Below are positions 11,320 to 22,480 of a stretch of 64,000 bases of DNA, piece by piece. The position numbers were made by a program, and so were the translations under genes. This DNA is from Chelonoidis abingdonii (lineage: Eukaryota > Chordata > Testudines > Testudinidae): NCBI RefSeq assembly GCF_003597395.2, contig NC_133773.1, positions 145,943,329 through 146,007,328 of the forward strand. The letters are read 5' to 3'. How positions within the stretch are numbered: position 1 is the first letter of the stretch; every line of letters starts with the position of its first letter. The notes below the pieces were generated by a model that searched no databases, had not been told where the DNA came from, and saw only the letters and a list, made by a program, of their open reading frames with translations.

Positions 11320-11600
11320 GCTGTAAACGTTACCAGTGATGTATTTTCTTCCTGAGCTTCAGTAATGATATTGAATAGTGTGGGGCTGAGAACAGCTCCT
11401 TGTGGGACACCCCTGGAACCAACGCCCAGCAACAAGTGACAGCTGAGATCTCTGGCTCAGCCTGGCTTAACCCCTGTAACATGGGCTGGATTAATTTTGT
11501 ACAGTGCTGGTTATTTAACCGCAATGCCATGTGCAAGTCTCCATGTCGTGGCCAGATCAGCTTTGGGGCTCCGTACAGGAAGTAATGAACAAATCTTAAG
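11320..11600 (-). mobile_element. LINE RT fragment (CR1-like)
   Basis: On the minus strand GVPQGAVLSPTLFNI is the conserved RT block near the catalytic site, with unreadable sequence after it. No 3' end is present. Confidence 0.5.
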
Positions 11601-11849
11601 GTGCATCAGTTTTTAATAGAGCTGAACAAAAGCATTTGGTTTGGCTAGGACTGGGTGACTTGCATTTTGGTTTCAGACTTACAGTCCGTACCTTAGAGAT
11701 ATGGCTTTTTGTTATTACATTTTTTTGCTGAAAGCAGCAAATAGCTGCCATCACGGGTGCCTTGGATCCAGCGACAATCACAGATCTGGTTAAAGATCTG
11801 GTGGGTGCCAGGCACTCTCCTGACACAGGCTCAACAGAAGGAGCAAACA

Positions 11850-12240
11850 AATTCCCGTATAAAGTACAGATGGCCCGGGACTGGGGGGAAGGCAACCGCG
11901 CAAGACACCAGGGACAAGCCATGTGGACTGAGAGATTTCCCTGGTTGCACACCCAGGAGGTAGGATATCAGCCACAGGCTGTGTGTGTTAGAGGCAGGAA
12001 GCCAGGAGAAAGGTTGTGAGCATGACCCTGGGAGGAAGCAGAGAGACAAGGCTTCTTTGGCCCGGGACTGGCTGAGATAGGCAGACTTGGGGAATTCTGA
12101 GCCAGGAAACTGCCTGCTACTGTTCGACCCCACTGTGTTCAGGAATTTGTGGACAGTTTTCTGTAAATAAACAAGAGTGCACCAAAGAACAGTCCGGATT
12201 CCCATCACCAAATTTTCATCCTAAAGGAAACAACCCTATT
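11850..12240 (+). mobile_element. LTR-like 3' part with poly(A) signal
   Basis: The sequence leading to GTAAATAAACAAGAGTGC, CACCAAAGAACAGTCCGG and CAAAGGGGCAATACC resembles the R-U5 part of a turtle LTR that I recall only partially. Limits and family are uncertain. Confidence 0.35.
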
Positions 12241-13079
12241 GCCAAAGGGGCAATACCATTTTCCTGGTTTCTTCTGATCACTTGTAACTCTTAGACCATA
12301 ACAAGAATCTTTTTTTTCCCTCGGGGGTAATTCTTGTCTTGCGTCTAGGTCTTTGTCTGTGCAGGGAAGTTTTTCAGCTCTTGCTAAACCTGACAGCCAC
12401 TAAGGTGAAGAGGGAGCCCCAGAGGCACTGGCAGTCACACAGGGATGGCTTTGGATGCGTTGGTTGATAACCACTGGCAGATACTGTGCAGACACTGCTA
12501 GAGGAGGAGGAGGAAATCAAGCAGTTGGTTCTGCATGATTTTTCCTGGAGCAGCTTCACTCACTGGAGTCCCCTGCCTGGGCTTGGCCAACCAGCACAGG
12601 CCAGTGGGATGGGACGGTGCTGCACACTGGGATGACCAACAGTGGCAGCAGAACTTCAGGGGGAGGAACGGTGCTTTCCTAGAGATCTGTGCAGAGCTCA
12701 GCCCGGAGATACCGCATGAGAGCTCCCCTCAGCACAAAGTAGCATGTAGCCATTGCTGTCTGGAAGCCACCCCCCCACCCCTCGCCCCCGATTGCTACCG
12801 GTCAGTAGCTAAACACTCCGGGGTTGGCAGATCAGCTGTTGGGGGGGTTGTCACAGGGGCTTGGATGGCTATTGAAAACATGCTGCTATGGTGGCTCATA
12901 AAGCCATGCCATGCCCAGAAGAGTAGTGATGGATTTGCACTCTTGGGGTTACTGAATTATAGAGAAGCTGCGATGAGACCAAGATACCTAGTCTTTATCC
13001 CCCACACCAGACCGCAACACAAAGCGGTTTCCTGATGGTGCTAAAAAGCCTGGTTGGTCTCTGGGGCAGGTTCACTGAA
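12241..13079. other. Unassigned DNA
   Basis: Contains a 166-codon ORF (12535-13035) without recognisable motifs and with no splice context I trust. Confidence 0.45.
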
Positions 13080-14154
13080 TTAATTTGGAATAGTCTGCAA
13101 AGGGTCGTGGGGCCAGGGTGTCACAACCGGGCTGTGGGTTGGAACCATATCTTCAGGACAGGGTGTCAGCCAGGCCGTTTTTCAATCCGGAGCAACATGT
13201 GATGACAAAATCAAATCCGGAGAAAAACAAAGCCCACCAAAGCAGCCCTTGGTTTAAGGTTTTCGCCCTACATAGGTATCCCAGATTTTTATGACCAGTG
13301 AATACCTGAACTGGGTGGCGAGTGCTTTCCAGGCAGTGTCACCACTCTGCAAAGGCAATTCCTTAGTATGTATTTCATAGCATAGCTCTGTAGGGGTGAG
13401 CTTCCTTGCATAATAAGCGCACGGATGTAACACTTGTTCGGGACCAAGACATTGGCAGAGAAACAGCCCTGATCAACATACTGGAGCATCAGCTTCTACA
13501 GCAGGGGTCAGCAACCTTCAGCATGTGGCCCATCAGGGTAATCTGCTGGTGGGCCGTGAGGCAGTTTGTGTATGTTGACCATCCACAGGCAGCATGGCCC
13601 TCCACAGCTCCCAGTGGCTGCGGTTTGCCGTTCCCGGCTAATGGGAGCTGCGGGAAGCAGCGCAGGCTACAGCCCAATATGTCTCAAAATACTTAATACA
13701 GAAGGTGCCTGGGGCTTTGTTCACCCCACAAGGCATTAAGAGAGATTCATAGGGGCCATATTGAGGGTGCAAAGCAATCTTCCACTCATCCCCTCCTCTG
13801 ATTAGCTGTCTACCCTCGCCTCTGGAAGTCCAACATGAACACATGTGATCTAACAACTCCGGTATCAGGGGAAGCAGGTAACAATTCCTGATAGTTATCT
13901 GATTGAATGCATGAGAGTCAAGGCGGAGAGAGAGACTGCCATATTTCTTCTTGATAAAAACTCCAATAGATAACAGACTTCCTGTGCTTGCCACCAAAGG
14001 AGCAGATTGTAGAGGGCCAACCAGGAGATATTGAGGATCTGGGGAAGTGTGAAGAATGGATCACACCAGAGTGTAACATTTCTTGGTGCCACTGAACCAT
14101 GGCATCCACTGACCAAATCAGCTTCTGTACCAGATGACTAGAGGATAGCTCATG
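13080..14154 (-). pseudogene. pol: Decayed Ty3/Gypsy (Sushi-type) pol, RT plus RNase H, split by a hAT
   Basis: On the minus strand, 13676-14154 reads as an RT domain. It has VFIKKKYGSLSLRLD, the degenerate counterpart of the RT motif with a short charged linker, then NQITIRNCYLLPLIPELLD, GDEWKIALHPQYGPYESLLMPCGV and AP-TF, all in the order of Ty3 RT. The part that should carry the catalytic FxDD motif is missing; a hAT fragment begins there (13501-13675). Beyond it, 13130-13500 continues as RNase H: a recognisable HKNL-YL stretch, a WALFF-like stretch and a final NG-AD-LS segment, with stops and frame changes. The best relatives by memory are Sushi/chromovirus-type vertebrate elements, a different lineage from the Gypsy copy at 62.8 kb. 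It is long dead. No LTRs or gag were seen. Confidence 0.75.
13501..13675 (+). mobile_element. hAT fragment inserted in the Ty3 pol fossil
   Basis: It begins with CAGGGGTCAGCAACCTTC, a hAT-type terminal sequence, and runs through sequence typical of short turtle hAT elements (two CCCAGTGGCTGC/GGCTAATGGGAGCTG-like blocks). The 3' terminus is missing, so it is truncated or recombined. The flanking minus-strand sequence is Ty3 pol on both sides, which dates the hAT after the retrotransposon. Confidence 0.5.
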
Positions 14155-14350
14155 AGATGCCAATTTTTAAAAAAAAGGCTCCAGAGGTGATCCCAGCAAT
14201 TACAGGCCAGTGAGCCTGACTTCAGTCCCAGGCAAACTGGTTGAAATTATAGTAAAGGACAGAAGTATCAGACACACAGACTAACACAATTTGTGGGGGA
14301 AGAGTCAGCATGGTTTTTATAAAGGGAAATCATATCTCACCAATCTTTTA
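14155..14350 (+). mobile_element. CR1/L3 LINE fragment, RT region
   Basis: Conceptual translation gives NYRPVSLTSVPG-KLVE and QHGF-KGKSYLTNLL, conserved RT stretches of CR1/L3 ORF2, with a few stops. It joins directly onto the Ty3 pol fossil to its left. Confidence 0.7.
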
Positions 14351-14819
14351 CTGGGTGCTTGGACAGGGGAAAGCAGCTGTGTAACTGTAGCCTGCAGCCT
14401 GGCCCTGGGGTGTGCGTCAGGAAGGCAGAGGTGCCCCATGACAAGTGTGGAGGTGTCTGAGCAGTATCTGCCTCGTGTGCTCGCTGCCCACTGGGTTTGC
14501 AAAGCATCTGTGAGCACAGGGGAGAGAGCCTCCCCAAGGGCTGGGAAGGGGAAAGACGTGTGGAAGGTTCTGATTTGCCGGAGAGGAGGCCTCTGCTCAG
14601 TGATCTGACTGGTCAGAGAAGCAGGGCGGGGAAGATCTGTGCTCCTGCTCCGAAAGCAGGGGGGAGTGGAGGAACTTGGATGTACGGTAATCAAGGGGAT
14701 GAATGAAATGTGCCTTGTGCGATGGCCTTGGTAGAGGTGGATGTCCTTGAGGATTAGCTCCCCCAATAACCTCTTCCAGCAATGTCCTAATTAATACATT
14801 GCATAAACAAGGCGTAAAT

Positions 14820-15055
14820 TTATAACAGTGAAAGTAATTAACCATGGGAACAATTTACCCAGGGCCGTGGGGATTCTCTATCACTGACAAGTTCTAAATC
14901 AAGACGGGATGTTTTCCTAAAAGCTCTGCTCTGGGATTTATTGTGGTGAGGTTCTCAGGCCTGTGTCATGCAGGAGGTCAGACTAGATGATCACAATGGT
15001 TCCTTCTACCCTTGGGATCTACGAATAAAACACGATTTATTGATTGATTGATTGA
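14820..15055 (+). mobile_element. CR1/L3 LINE 3' end with (ATTG)n tail
   Basis: It encodes the decayed C-terminal DVFLKA-type segment of L3 ORF2, then GGAGGTCAGACTAGATGATC, the classical CR1/L3 3' region. It ends in (TGAT)n near 15040-15053. With 14155-14350 it may be one element with unrelated sequence between. Confidence 0.7.
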
Positions 15056-17599
15056 ACGCCAAACAAACCAATAACACAGGGCAGAGTTAAACCCAACGGG
15101 AATGGAGCAGACCTGCCCAAAGGGCCGAGTGCACAGATCTTCGTGGTTAAGGCAGGGTCACGAAAATGTGGAAGTGGGTTCCTAGCTGTTCTCCTTGTCT
15201 TGGGAGTGGAAGGCCCTGTCCCTTGGAGCTGTGGGATGGGACGGTGGTTCCCAGTGTCCTCTGTTCTCGACAAGCTGCAGTACACGTCCAAGGGGAGGGG
15301 ACGGGAGGGAGGTGAGCAAAGCACAACATTGTTCTCCGTGGGCTGTTCTGCTTCTGCATCACGCCTAGCATGCTCTCCTGCATGTCCCTTTGTCCGGCCA
15401 CACCTGTCCTCCTCCGTCTCCGTCTAATCCTACAGCACGAAACCTTCCCTCCACTCCACTGTCTTCCTAGTCCTCTGCTGGGCAGCAAGCGTGTCCTCCA
15501 TCCTGCTCTCTGAGGTCTGCCAGGTGCTCAAGGGTGGGTAAGCAAGTGCGCCAATTAGGGGGGTGGAAGCCCCCTTCTGAGTTTCATACAGGAGGTGTGG
15601 GAGCTCCCCAGCCCAGCACTGGTGTGAAATGTCAGCTGTGCAGCAGGACAGAAAGTCAGGATTTTGTTTACAAGCAGATCCCGGGTGATTAAGAACAGAA
15701 AGGGCTGGTGATTCAGTGAAGGGTATGGAAGTTTAGCCTATAAAAGAGGAATCCCTCTGTGGAGGTGGGAGAGGGAGGAGGGGTTGTTTTACAGAGACAT
15801 GGGGCTAGGGGTTCAGAAAAAATACAGCAAAGCACGGATCCCAGGTTATACTCAGAAAAGGGGGAGATTTGGGGGCATGGGTGAAAAGAAGGGGTCAGAC
15901 CCAGGGCAGGGCTAGCAGCGTACAGCGAGGCTCCCACTCTACCTGTGGTACTTATGTGGCCTCATCACCACAGTATCTGAGGCTGCACCTCCCACTGTCT
16001 AACCTATTTCTCCTCCCAGCCCCTCGGTGAGGCAGAGCCGAGCTGTTATCCCCATTGTACAGGTGGGGCACTGAGGCTCACACAGACCAAAGTGCAGATT
16101 TTCAAAGGCATTTAGGCCCCTAGTGAGATTTTCAAATGCACTGAGAAGGTTTGGTGCTTTGTAACCCCAACTAGAGCTCTAACTGCATCGCTGCGTGCTG
16201 AAAAGCCTTGGAAATTCTGTCCTTAGAGCGCTGGCCTGGGGTGGGGCCAGACAGGAAGTCCACGGGGGGAGTAGAACCCAGGTCTCTCAGGGCCAGCGCC
16301 CTGTCCAGCAGACCAGCCTCTCTCTCTGCTGTACGCTGTAAGAGAAGAGGACTCTGAGAGATGCACGCGAAGCCAAGGCAGCTAGTTCTCCAAGACTCCA
16401 GCACACGGTTCCAGGATGGATGCCACAGCTGACAGCAGGAAAAGCCGCACAGGGCTCAGGAGGCTGGAGAATGAGAGTCAGAAGAAAGGAGATCCCTTAA
16501 CTCCCAAGTGGTGGCAGGTTCTGCCCCAGGCTGGGTTGTAGAGCAATGGCTGCTGCGCATTTTAACTGAGAACTGTTTTGTTCTGTTTGAGAAAAGGACA
16601 GAATGAGAAAGTCTCATAAGTATCCAGTGTGTTTATGCCTCAAATTCTTAGGGCTGCAGCTGTATCCAGGCCCATTCCAGAACAAAGAACAGAAACTGCA
16701 TCCGCAGGGTCCATAAAGCCGACGATTATCATCATGATTTGGGTTGTTCACTGGGCACCATGTGTGCTCAGCACTGTTCAGAATAGACCAGAAAATCCAA
16801 TCCCTGAGCCAGCGCATCTAAGCTGTGGGACTCTGGTGAAGGCGGCTCAGAGATTTCAGTCTGAAGTGTAGAGTCACTGACCACACGTTATAAACATCAC
16901 AGTGACCATGTGATATCTGTGAGTGGAGGCGCTGATGGCCACAGACGTTCTACCTGATTAAGGACTAGAAGATTTGACCCTCTGACTCTATTTCTAAAGG
17001 AATCGCTGCCCAGAGCTCTTGGGCCTGATTTTCCTTTCCTGCCTGCGGTGGCCCTGAGATACCTCACATGTCTCAGGTTTTTTTCTCAACTTTAAAATAT
17101 AGAATTTTCTATGTTAGCAGAGTCAGGATGAGCTGTGCCCTGACATCTGGTGGTGAATTATGGGAAGTGTGGAAAGAATGTCCGGAATGTGAGGTCTCAA
17201 ATATTTGCATAGGCACACTCAGCAAGGAAGCCAGCAGGACCTGGAATAGGTTTTTGAACAGTCTTCGGATCCCATATCCCTTTCATGTTGGGGCGGGAAT
17301 AGATGAGTGTGCCACCTGATTGTGTGAATAAGAACACGGACTGCTGTGACAGAATGTTCAATATAATAAATTAACTACGCTGCCTAGACAGGGACATGGT
17401 GCCAAAAGCCAACGTGCACAATGAAGAGAATGGGGGCAGGTATTTTCTTGGTGGCAGGTGCCATTAAATGGAGCAAAAGCAACCCAGTGCCACCTCTCTC
17501 ACTGAGTGGAATTCAGAGTTGATGTTTTATTCCGCATAGAACCGAACAGGTGCTCGAGCGAATCCACTGTAGCTAATGTGCATAGCACTGAGCGTCCCT
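15056..17599. other. Mostly unassigned DNA, with MIR traces
   Basis: Apart from the repeat at 16.0-16.2 kb I see a possible second SINE head near 16250-16330 (GAACCCAGGTCTC-type) and nothing coding. Confidence 0.45.
16020..16160 (+). mobile_element. MIR-like fragment followed by an old TTTTCAAAG repeat
   Basis: GTTATCCCCATTGTACAGGTGGGGCACTGAGGC is MIR-like. It is followed by AGATTTTCAAAGGCATTTAGGCCCCTA, a motif of an old amniote repeat that I cannot name and that recurs in weaker form near 53410-53510. Confidence 0.5.
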
Positions 17600-18310
17600 C
17601 TAGAGCTGATACAAAAAGAGCGAAATTACTGACTGACGAGCACTGAGTGCGGGTCTAAAGTGGGGACCGAACTATACTGGAGACGGGCAGCTGGCAGAGT
17701 GGAGCAGTTTGTGGGGGTCTGGAGCGGATCATGCGGACAGCTGTGGTATGTGCAGACGCGGCTGAGCAGAGCGAGTAACTGTGGGCGTGAGGTACACCCC
17801 ACAGAGCGCAGCGGATGCCGAAGCAGTTGCAGGACAACGGAGCAGCTCACGAGCAGCTGTGAGAACGGAAAGCTTGTGAGACGGCCGAGAGCAGAGTGGA
17901 GCGGCCGTAAAGGCGAGCAGTGTCGGGAAAGAGCGGAAGGCAGAAACCCACGGAGATGCAGGCATCTGCCCTGGACCAACGAAGGCTCGCCCTTTCACCC
18001 AGGCTGGGAAGGACCCTACAAATAGACTCGAATTCTGGGTGGATGACGTAGACTTGGTTGTTGGACTTGGATATGGACTAAAGACGCTCAAGGGGAAAAG
18101 GGAATTGCAAATCTGGGGGTGGTGTAGGTTGTTATATACCTGTTTGTGGGTTTCTCCAATGGGATGCACAAATTGATTCCTTCCTTATAAAAAGATTTTG
18201 CTACACCCATACTCCGTTGCCAGAGGGATGAGTATCCTCTCCTAAGAGCGCCCAGGATGGATGAGTATAGAGTCCCCAGGTCACTGGTGGGGCAGCCGAG
18301 CGGCCCTGTT
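17600..18310 (+). repeat. Unclassified, probably LTR-related repeat
   Basis: The stretch ends with TATAAAAAGATTTTGCTACACCC, ATACTCCGTTGCCAGAGGG and TAAGAGCGCCCAGG, which I associate with the 3' part of a repeated turtle element. The CpG-rich left part (17640-17960) holds an open frame (17660-18025) without recognisable domains. Confidence 0.35.
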
Positions 18311-21106
18311 TATTGAAACGGAAATCCCCTCTGAACTGAACTCCGGCCTCCTGTGCGAGCCAACTCGAGGGCAGATAAAGGGTACAATTCTTGGGTTTGG
18401 TTGAGAGATCTCCTCCTGAGAACGCAACCAGTCAACCTTAGCTGTGTGGTTAAGAGACTTGGACTAAGTCTGTAAAAACAAGAGGTGGCAACGTAGGCCC
18501 CGTGGCCCACATCTGGCTTGCAGAACCATCCTGCCCGGCCTTGAGCCCTGCCTGGAAAGGCTACCGCCCGGCCCTCCCGCCACAGCACTCAGCCCCCAAC
18601 CGCCACCGAGCACCTGCAGAATTGTGGGCTGCCCATCCCAGACTAGACGGCTCCAGCCTAGCCCGCCATGAAGGGGTCTCCACGACCCCGACCTGACTGT
18701 TCCATCCGCCCGCGGTCCCGGCAGGAAAGCTTCCTGCTAGGGCCAATTCTGCAAGCCTGCCATTCTCCAGCCAGTGCCAAGTGGCCGGCTTGGACAGGTG
18801 CCACACACTTGCTGAAGCCCAGGTGTATTCTGTCCACTGCATCCCTTCCGCCCCACAAAACCAGTCACTCTGATTGGAGGGATGGGGGGGATGCAGCTCA
18901 GGACACTTTTTTCCCTTCCAGAGACACCCATGTTCTTTTCTAGGGGGATTTTTGCCTTGCTGGAAGGCCCGGGAGCTCTGGACTGCGAATACAGGGGACA
19001 CTATACACCCAAGGCTTGCCTGGCACAAGCAGAGCGGGCCCAGCATGGCACAAGGGGGCCAGAGTTTGGGGGAGCTGGAGTATGAAGCTGCTCGCGGCCA
19101 TGGGGTGGGTGGTGGCATCGTTAGCAGCAAAGGGAGCTTGTCACAGACAGGCAGAGTCCTGCTCAGGGGGGCACCCATCCCTCGCCCTGCTCATTGCCCT
19201 TCTCAGGGGAGAGGCTGGGGGAGGGCAGGGCTAAGCTGCCCGCAGTCCTCTGCCTTCCTGGGCCTGGGTCCTGGAGGGAGACAGCAGATGGGGCAGAAAC
19301 CCAGAGAGCCGGGAGGGGCAGGGAGGGACAGCGGCTTCACCCTTTCCTTTCCCTGGCACACCCTGGGGCTGGAGGCTGGTGCTGAAAACAGGGCCCCTGG
19401 CACTGCCTGCGCATGTGCCAGCCCCCGGGGCTGTGCAGCAGAGCAGCCTGCGATGTTTAGATGAGAGGATAATGTGCTGGAAATAATTGCCTTAATCAAG
19501 AAAGGTTAATGAGGCTGGCTGTGTGCACAACTGCAGCTGGTGTTATCACAGCCTAGGGCTCTGCGCCTTCACCTCGGCAGCAATTAGAGCCGCGCTCGGT
19601 GCAGCACAAACCAACCCGGCCCGTGGCACGGGAGTAAAGAGCCGCAGCCCAGCCAGCTGATGGGGCGTCTGCCCTGCAGCTGAAAGCCAGCTGCCCGTCC
19701 CGGGGACACAGACTCACGCTGGTGTGCTCCAAATAGCAGCATGTACGTGGCGGCTCTGGTGCAGCCGGGCTAGCCAGCCCAGCTCGACCATGGGGGCGAG
19801 TGGGCCTGAGCTGTCCTGGAGCCCAGTGAGACGAAGCCCTTCACGGGGCCCAGGGCTGTATGGCAGGACCAGATGCTCCTACACTGAGAAAGGAGCTGCC
19901 TGGTGGTGCCCGGAGGGAGCATCTCTGACACCACTTCCCTTTGAGGGCATCTTTCATCCAGACCTTGGTCTCAGACTCTTCCCAAAATCAGGGCCCTGCC
20001 GTGCGCCCGCGGCTCCGTCACTGAGCTGAGCGGCGGCATGTGCCCAGCTATGGGAGAGGGATGGCAAAGGGAGCGTGACATGGAGCGGTAAAGTGCAAGG
20101 CAGGGCAGGGACGCAGTGATGAGACTGAGCCAGGGTCAGGCTGCTCCAGCGCTGGGGGTCCGGGCACCGGGAGTGGCCCGGGTGTGTGGAGGGATCTGGG
20201 CTAGGTGAGATGGGCGGGGAGCGGGGAGTCCGTGAGGCCGGCTGGAGAAGGCAGGAGGGGCGTTTGGGTCCCAAAGGGAACGGGCAGCCAGAGGTGGGGT
20301 TGCAGGGAATTGTAGGGGAGGGTGTCTTTGTACTGGAACAATTTTCAATTGGCAAATACGGTTTCTTCTCAGCTGAACCAGTGCAGGGGAATGGGTGGGT
20401 CTTTTTGACATTTCTGACGGAGAAGCATCGACACAAACGGCTCTGACGTTCTCATTTCGCTTGGCTGAGGTGAGACCACATCATTTCTGTGACACTGGCA
20501 GAGCAGGTGCCAGCTCTCGCCAGGCCATGAGACCTCAGCTGAGCACAGACAAACTCACTGCTGGAAGCCAGCGCAGCTCACCCATGTATTAGCAGGGTTG
20601 AGATGGGCATCGGACTTAGAACAGTGTGTTTGGGGTTTAGACTATATGACGTGCTTGAATGTTGCCGCTGCCATAATCCTACTTAGAATGTCACAGCCCC
20701 TTCTGTAAGGTGACACGTCTGTGTTTGCCTGGGAAATGTACCATGTTTGTTCTGAGCTATGTTACTCCCACCCAAGGAAAATCTTCACCTCATGCAAACT
20801 GCTGAGCTCTTACGAGAGGCATTATCTCCTGCCCATCGGGAAGGCTTGTTGGATCTAAATGAGCCATCATGGGGCATCACGATACAAGGACTGTGGTAAC
20901 TGCCCCATGGCACCCCGAAGACGCTGTGTGCAAAGGGCTCTCCTGACATCCCCTCAGCTTGACTTCTGGAAGAAGGAAATAAAACTAGATGGCAAGAGAT
21001 TTTTTCATCTCTCTCTCTCTCTGGGGGGGTGAGACCTCAGGCAGAAGGGGTGGGGCTGACAGACTAGCCTCTCCGAAGGGGGTTCCCCTGCCACTCATGC
21101 CACTGC
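18311..21106. other. GC-rich unassigned DNA around the 19.4-kb candidate element
   Basis: ORFs of up to 205 codons overlap on both strands without domain content. A (CT)n run is at 21008-21022. No promoter or exon was recognised. Confidence 0.45.
19445..19640. promoter_or_regulatory. Candidate conserved non-coding element
   Basis: Repeat-free block with several TAAT/ATTA cores (GGATAATGTGC, AAATAATTGCCTTAATC, GGTTAATGAGG, CAATTAGAGC) next to an E-box-like CAGCTG. The same enhancer-like texture as at 40 kb. No alignment was possible. Confidence 0.3.
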
Positions 21107-21111
21107 CTGCC

Positions 21112-22216
21112 TTTGATGTTATTGATATAAAATGGGACCATATTGAACATGGTTTGCAACCAAGGTCCTGTAGTGGCACCAAATCCTATGTAAAGGGNNN
21201 NNNNNNNNNNNNNNNNNNNNNNNNNNNNNNNNNNNNNNNNNNNNNNNNNNNNNNNNNNNNNNNNNNNNNNNNNNNNNNNNNNNNNNNNNNNNNNNNNNNN
21301 NNNNNNNNNNNNNNNNNNNNNNNNNNNNNNNNNNNNNNNNNNNNNNNNNNNNNNNNNNNNNNNNNNNNNNNNNNNNNNNNNNNNNNNNNNNNNNNNNNNN
21401 NNNNNNNNNNNNNNNNNNNNNNNNNNNNNNNNNNNNNNNNNNNNNNNNNNNNNNNNNNNNNNNNNNNNNNNNNNNNNNNNNNNNNNNNNNNNNNNNNNNN
21501 NNNNNNNNNNNNNNNNNNNNNNNNNNNNNNNNNNNNNNNNNNNNNNNNNNNNNNNNNNNNNNNNNNNNNNNNNNNNNNNNNNNNNNNNNNNNNNNNNNNN
21601 NNNNNNNNNNNNNNNNNNNNNNNNNNNNNNNNNNNNNNNNNNNNNNNNNNNNNNNNNNNNNNNNNNNNNNNNNNNNNNNNNNNNNNNNNNNNNNNNNNNN
21701 NNNNNNNNNNNNNNNNNNNNNNNNNNNNNNNNNNNNNNNNNNNNNNNNNNNNNNNNNNNNNNNNNNNNNNNNNNNNNNNNNNNNNNNNNNNNNNNNNNNN
21801 NNNNNNNNNNNNNNNNNNNNNNNNNNNNNNNNNNNNNNNNNNNNNNNNNNNNNNNNNNNNNNNNNNNNNNNNNNNNNNNNNNNNNNNNNNNNNNNNNNNN
21901 NNNNNNNNNNNNNNNNNNNNNNNNNNNNNNNNNNNNNNNNNNNNNNNNNNNNNNNNNNNNNNNNNNNNNNNNNNNNNNNNNNNNNNNNNNNNNNNNNNNN
22001 NNNNNNNNNNNNNNNNNNNNNNNNNNNNNNNNNNNNNNNNNNNNNNNNNNNNNNNNNNNNNNNNNNNNNNNNNNNNNNNNNNNNNNNNNNNNNNNNNNNN
22101 NNNNNNNNNNNNNNNNNNNNNNNNAAACCCCAGCCTTGGGCTGTGACTGCCCTGTTTGAGCAATTGATCCTGAATTGGCACTCTCAGTTGGGTCCTGCCA
22201 GAACCGCATCGTCACA
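21112..22216 (+). mobile_element. Solo LTR of the same ERV-type family with an internal sequence gap, TSD CTGCC
   Basis: The left 86 bp and right 92 bp match the 52.1-kb LTR, and the 5-bp duplication CTGCC flanks both ends (21107-21111 and 22217-22221). The first bases are slightly mutated (TTTGATG for TGTGACG). The missing middle, by comparison with the complete copy, should be about 900 bp, close to the 927 Ns given. Confidence 0.85.
21198..22124. other. Assembly gap of 927 Ns
   Basis: The gap lies inside a solo LTR. The equivalent interval in the complete copy at 52.1 kb is about 901 bp, so the estimated size is realistic and nothing besides LTR sequence need be hidden here. Confidence 0.95.
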
Positions 22217-22319
22217 CTGCCTCCTAGCCACTCTCCTCTGCTTGCAGCCCTCCACACAGCAGGGCGATGGAGCTGCCTTGCTGCCCAGGCCTGCCTGTGT
22301 GGGGAGGATCAGCCCTGTG

Positions 22320-22480
22320 TTTCAATAGCACCTTACAGCAGAGCATCTCAAAGCACCCTTCACATGGCAGGGCCAATTCCCCCTATTTCACAGATGGGAA
22401 AACTGAGGCACAGAGCAGTGACATGACCAGCCCACCCAGCAGATGTGGCAGAGCTGGGAACAGAGCTCAGAAGCTCTCAC
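22320..22480 (+). mobile_element. MIR-like CORE-SINE
   Basis: CCCCCTATTTCACAGATGGGAAAACTGAGGCACAGAGCAGTGACATGACC then GCAGAGCTGGGAACAGAGCTCAG, the typical MIR core and 3' region. Confidence 0.75.

Noticed and set aside
17660..18025. 121-codon Arg-rich ORF as a gene
   Set aside because: It lies in a probable LTR-related repeat and has no recognisable domain.
20989..22257. 300-400-codon ORFs across the 927-N gap
   Set aside because: Same cause: the frame runs through Ns inside a solo LTR.
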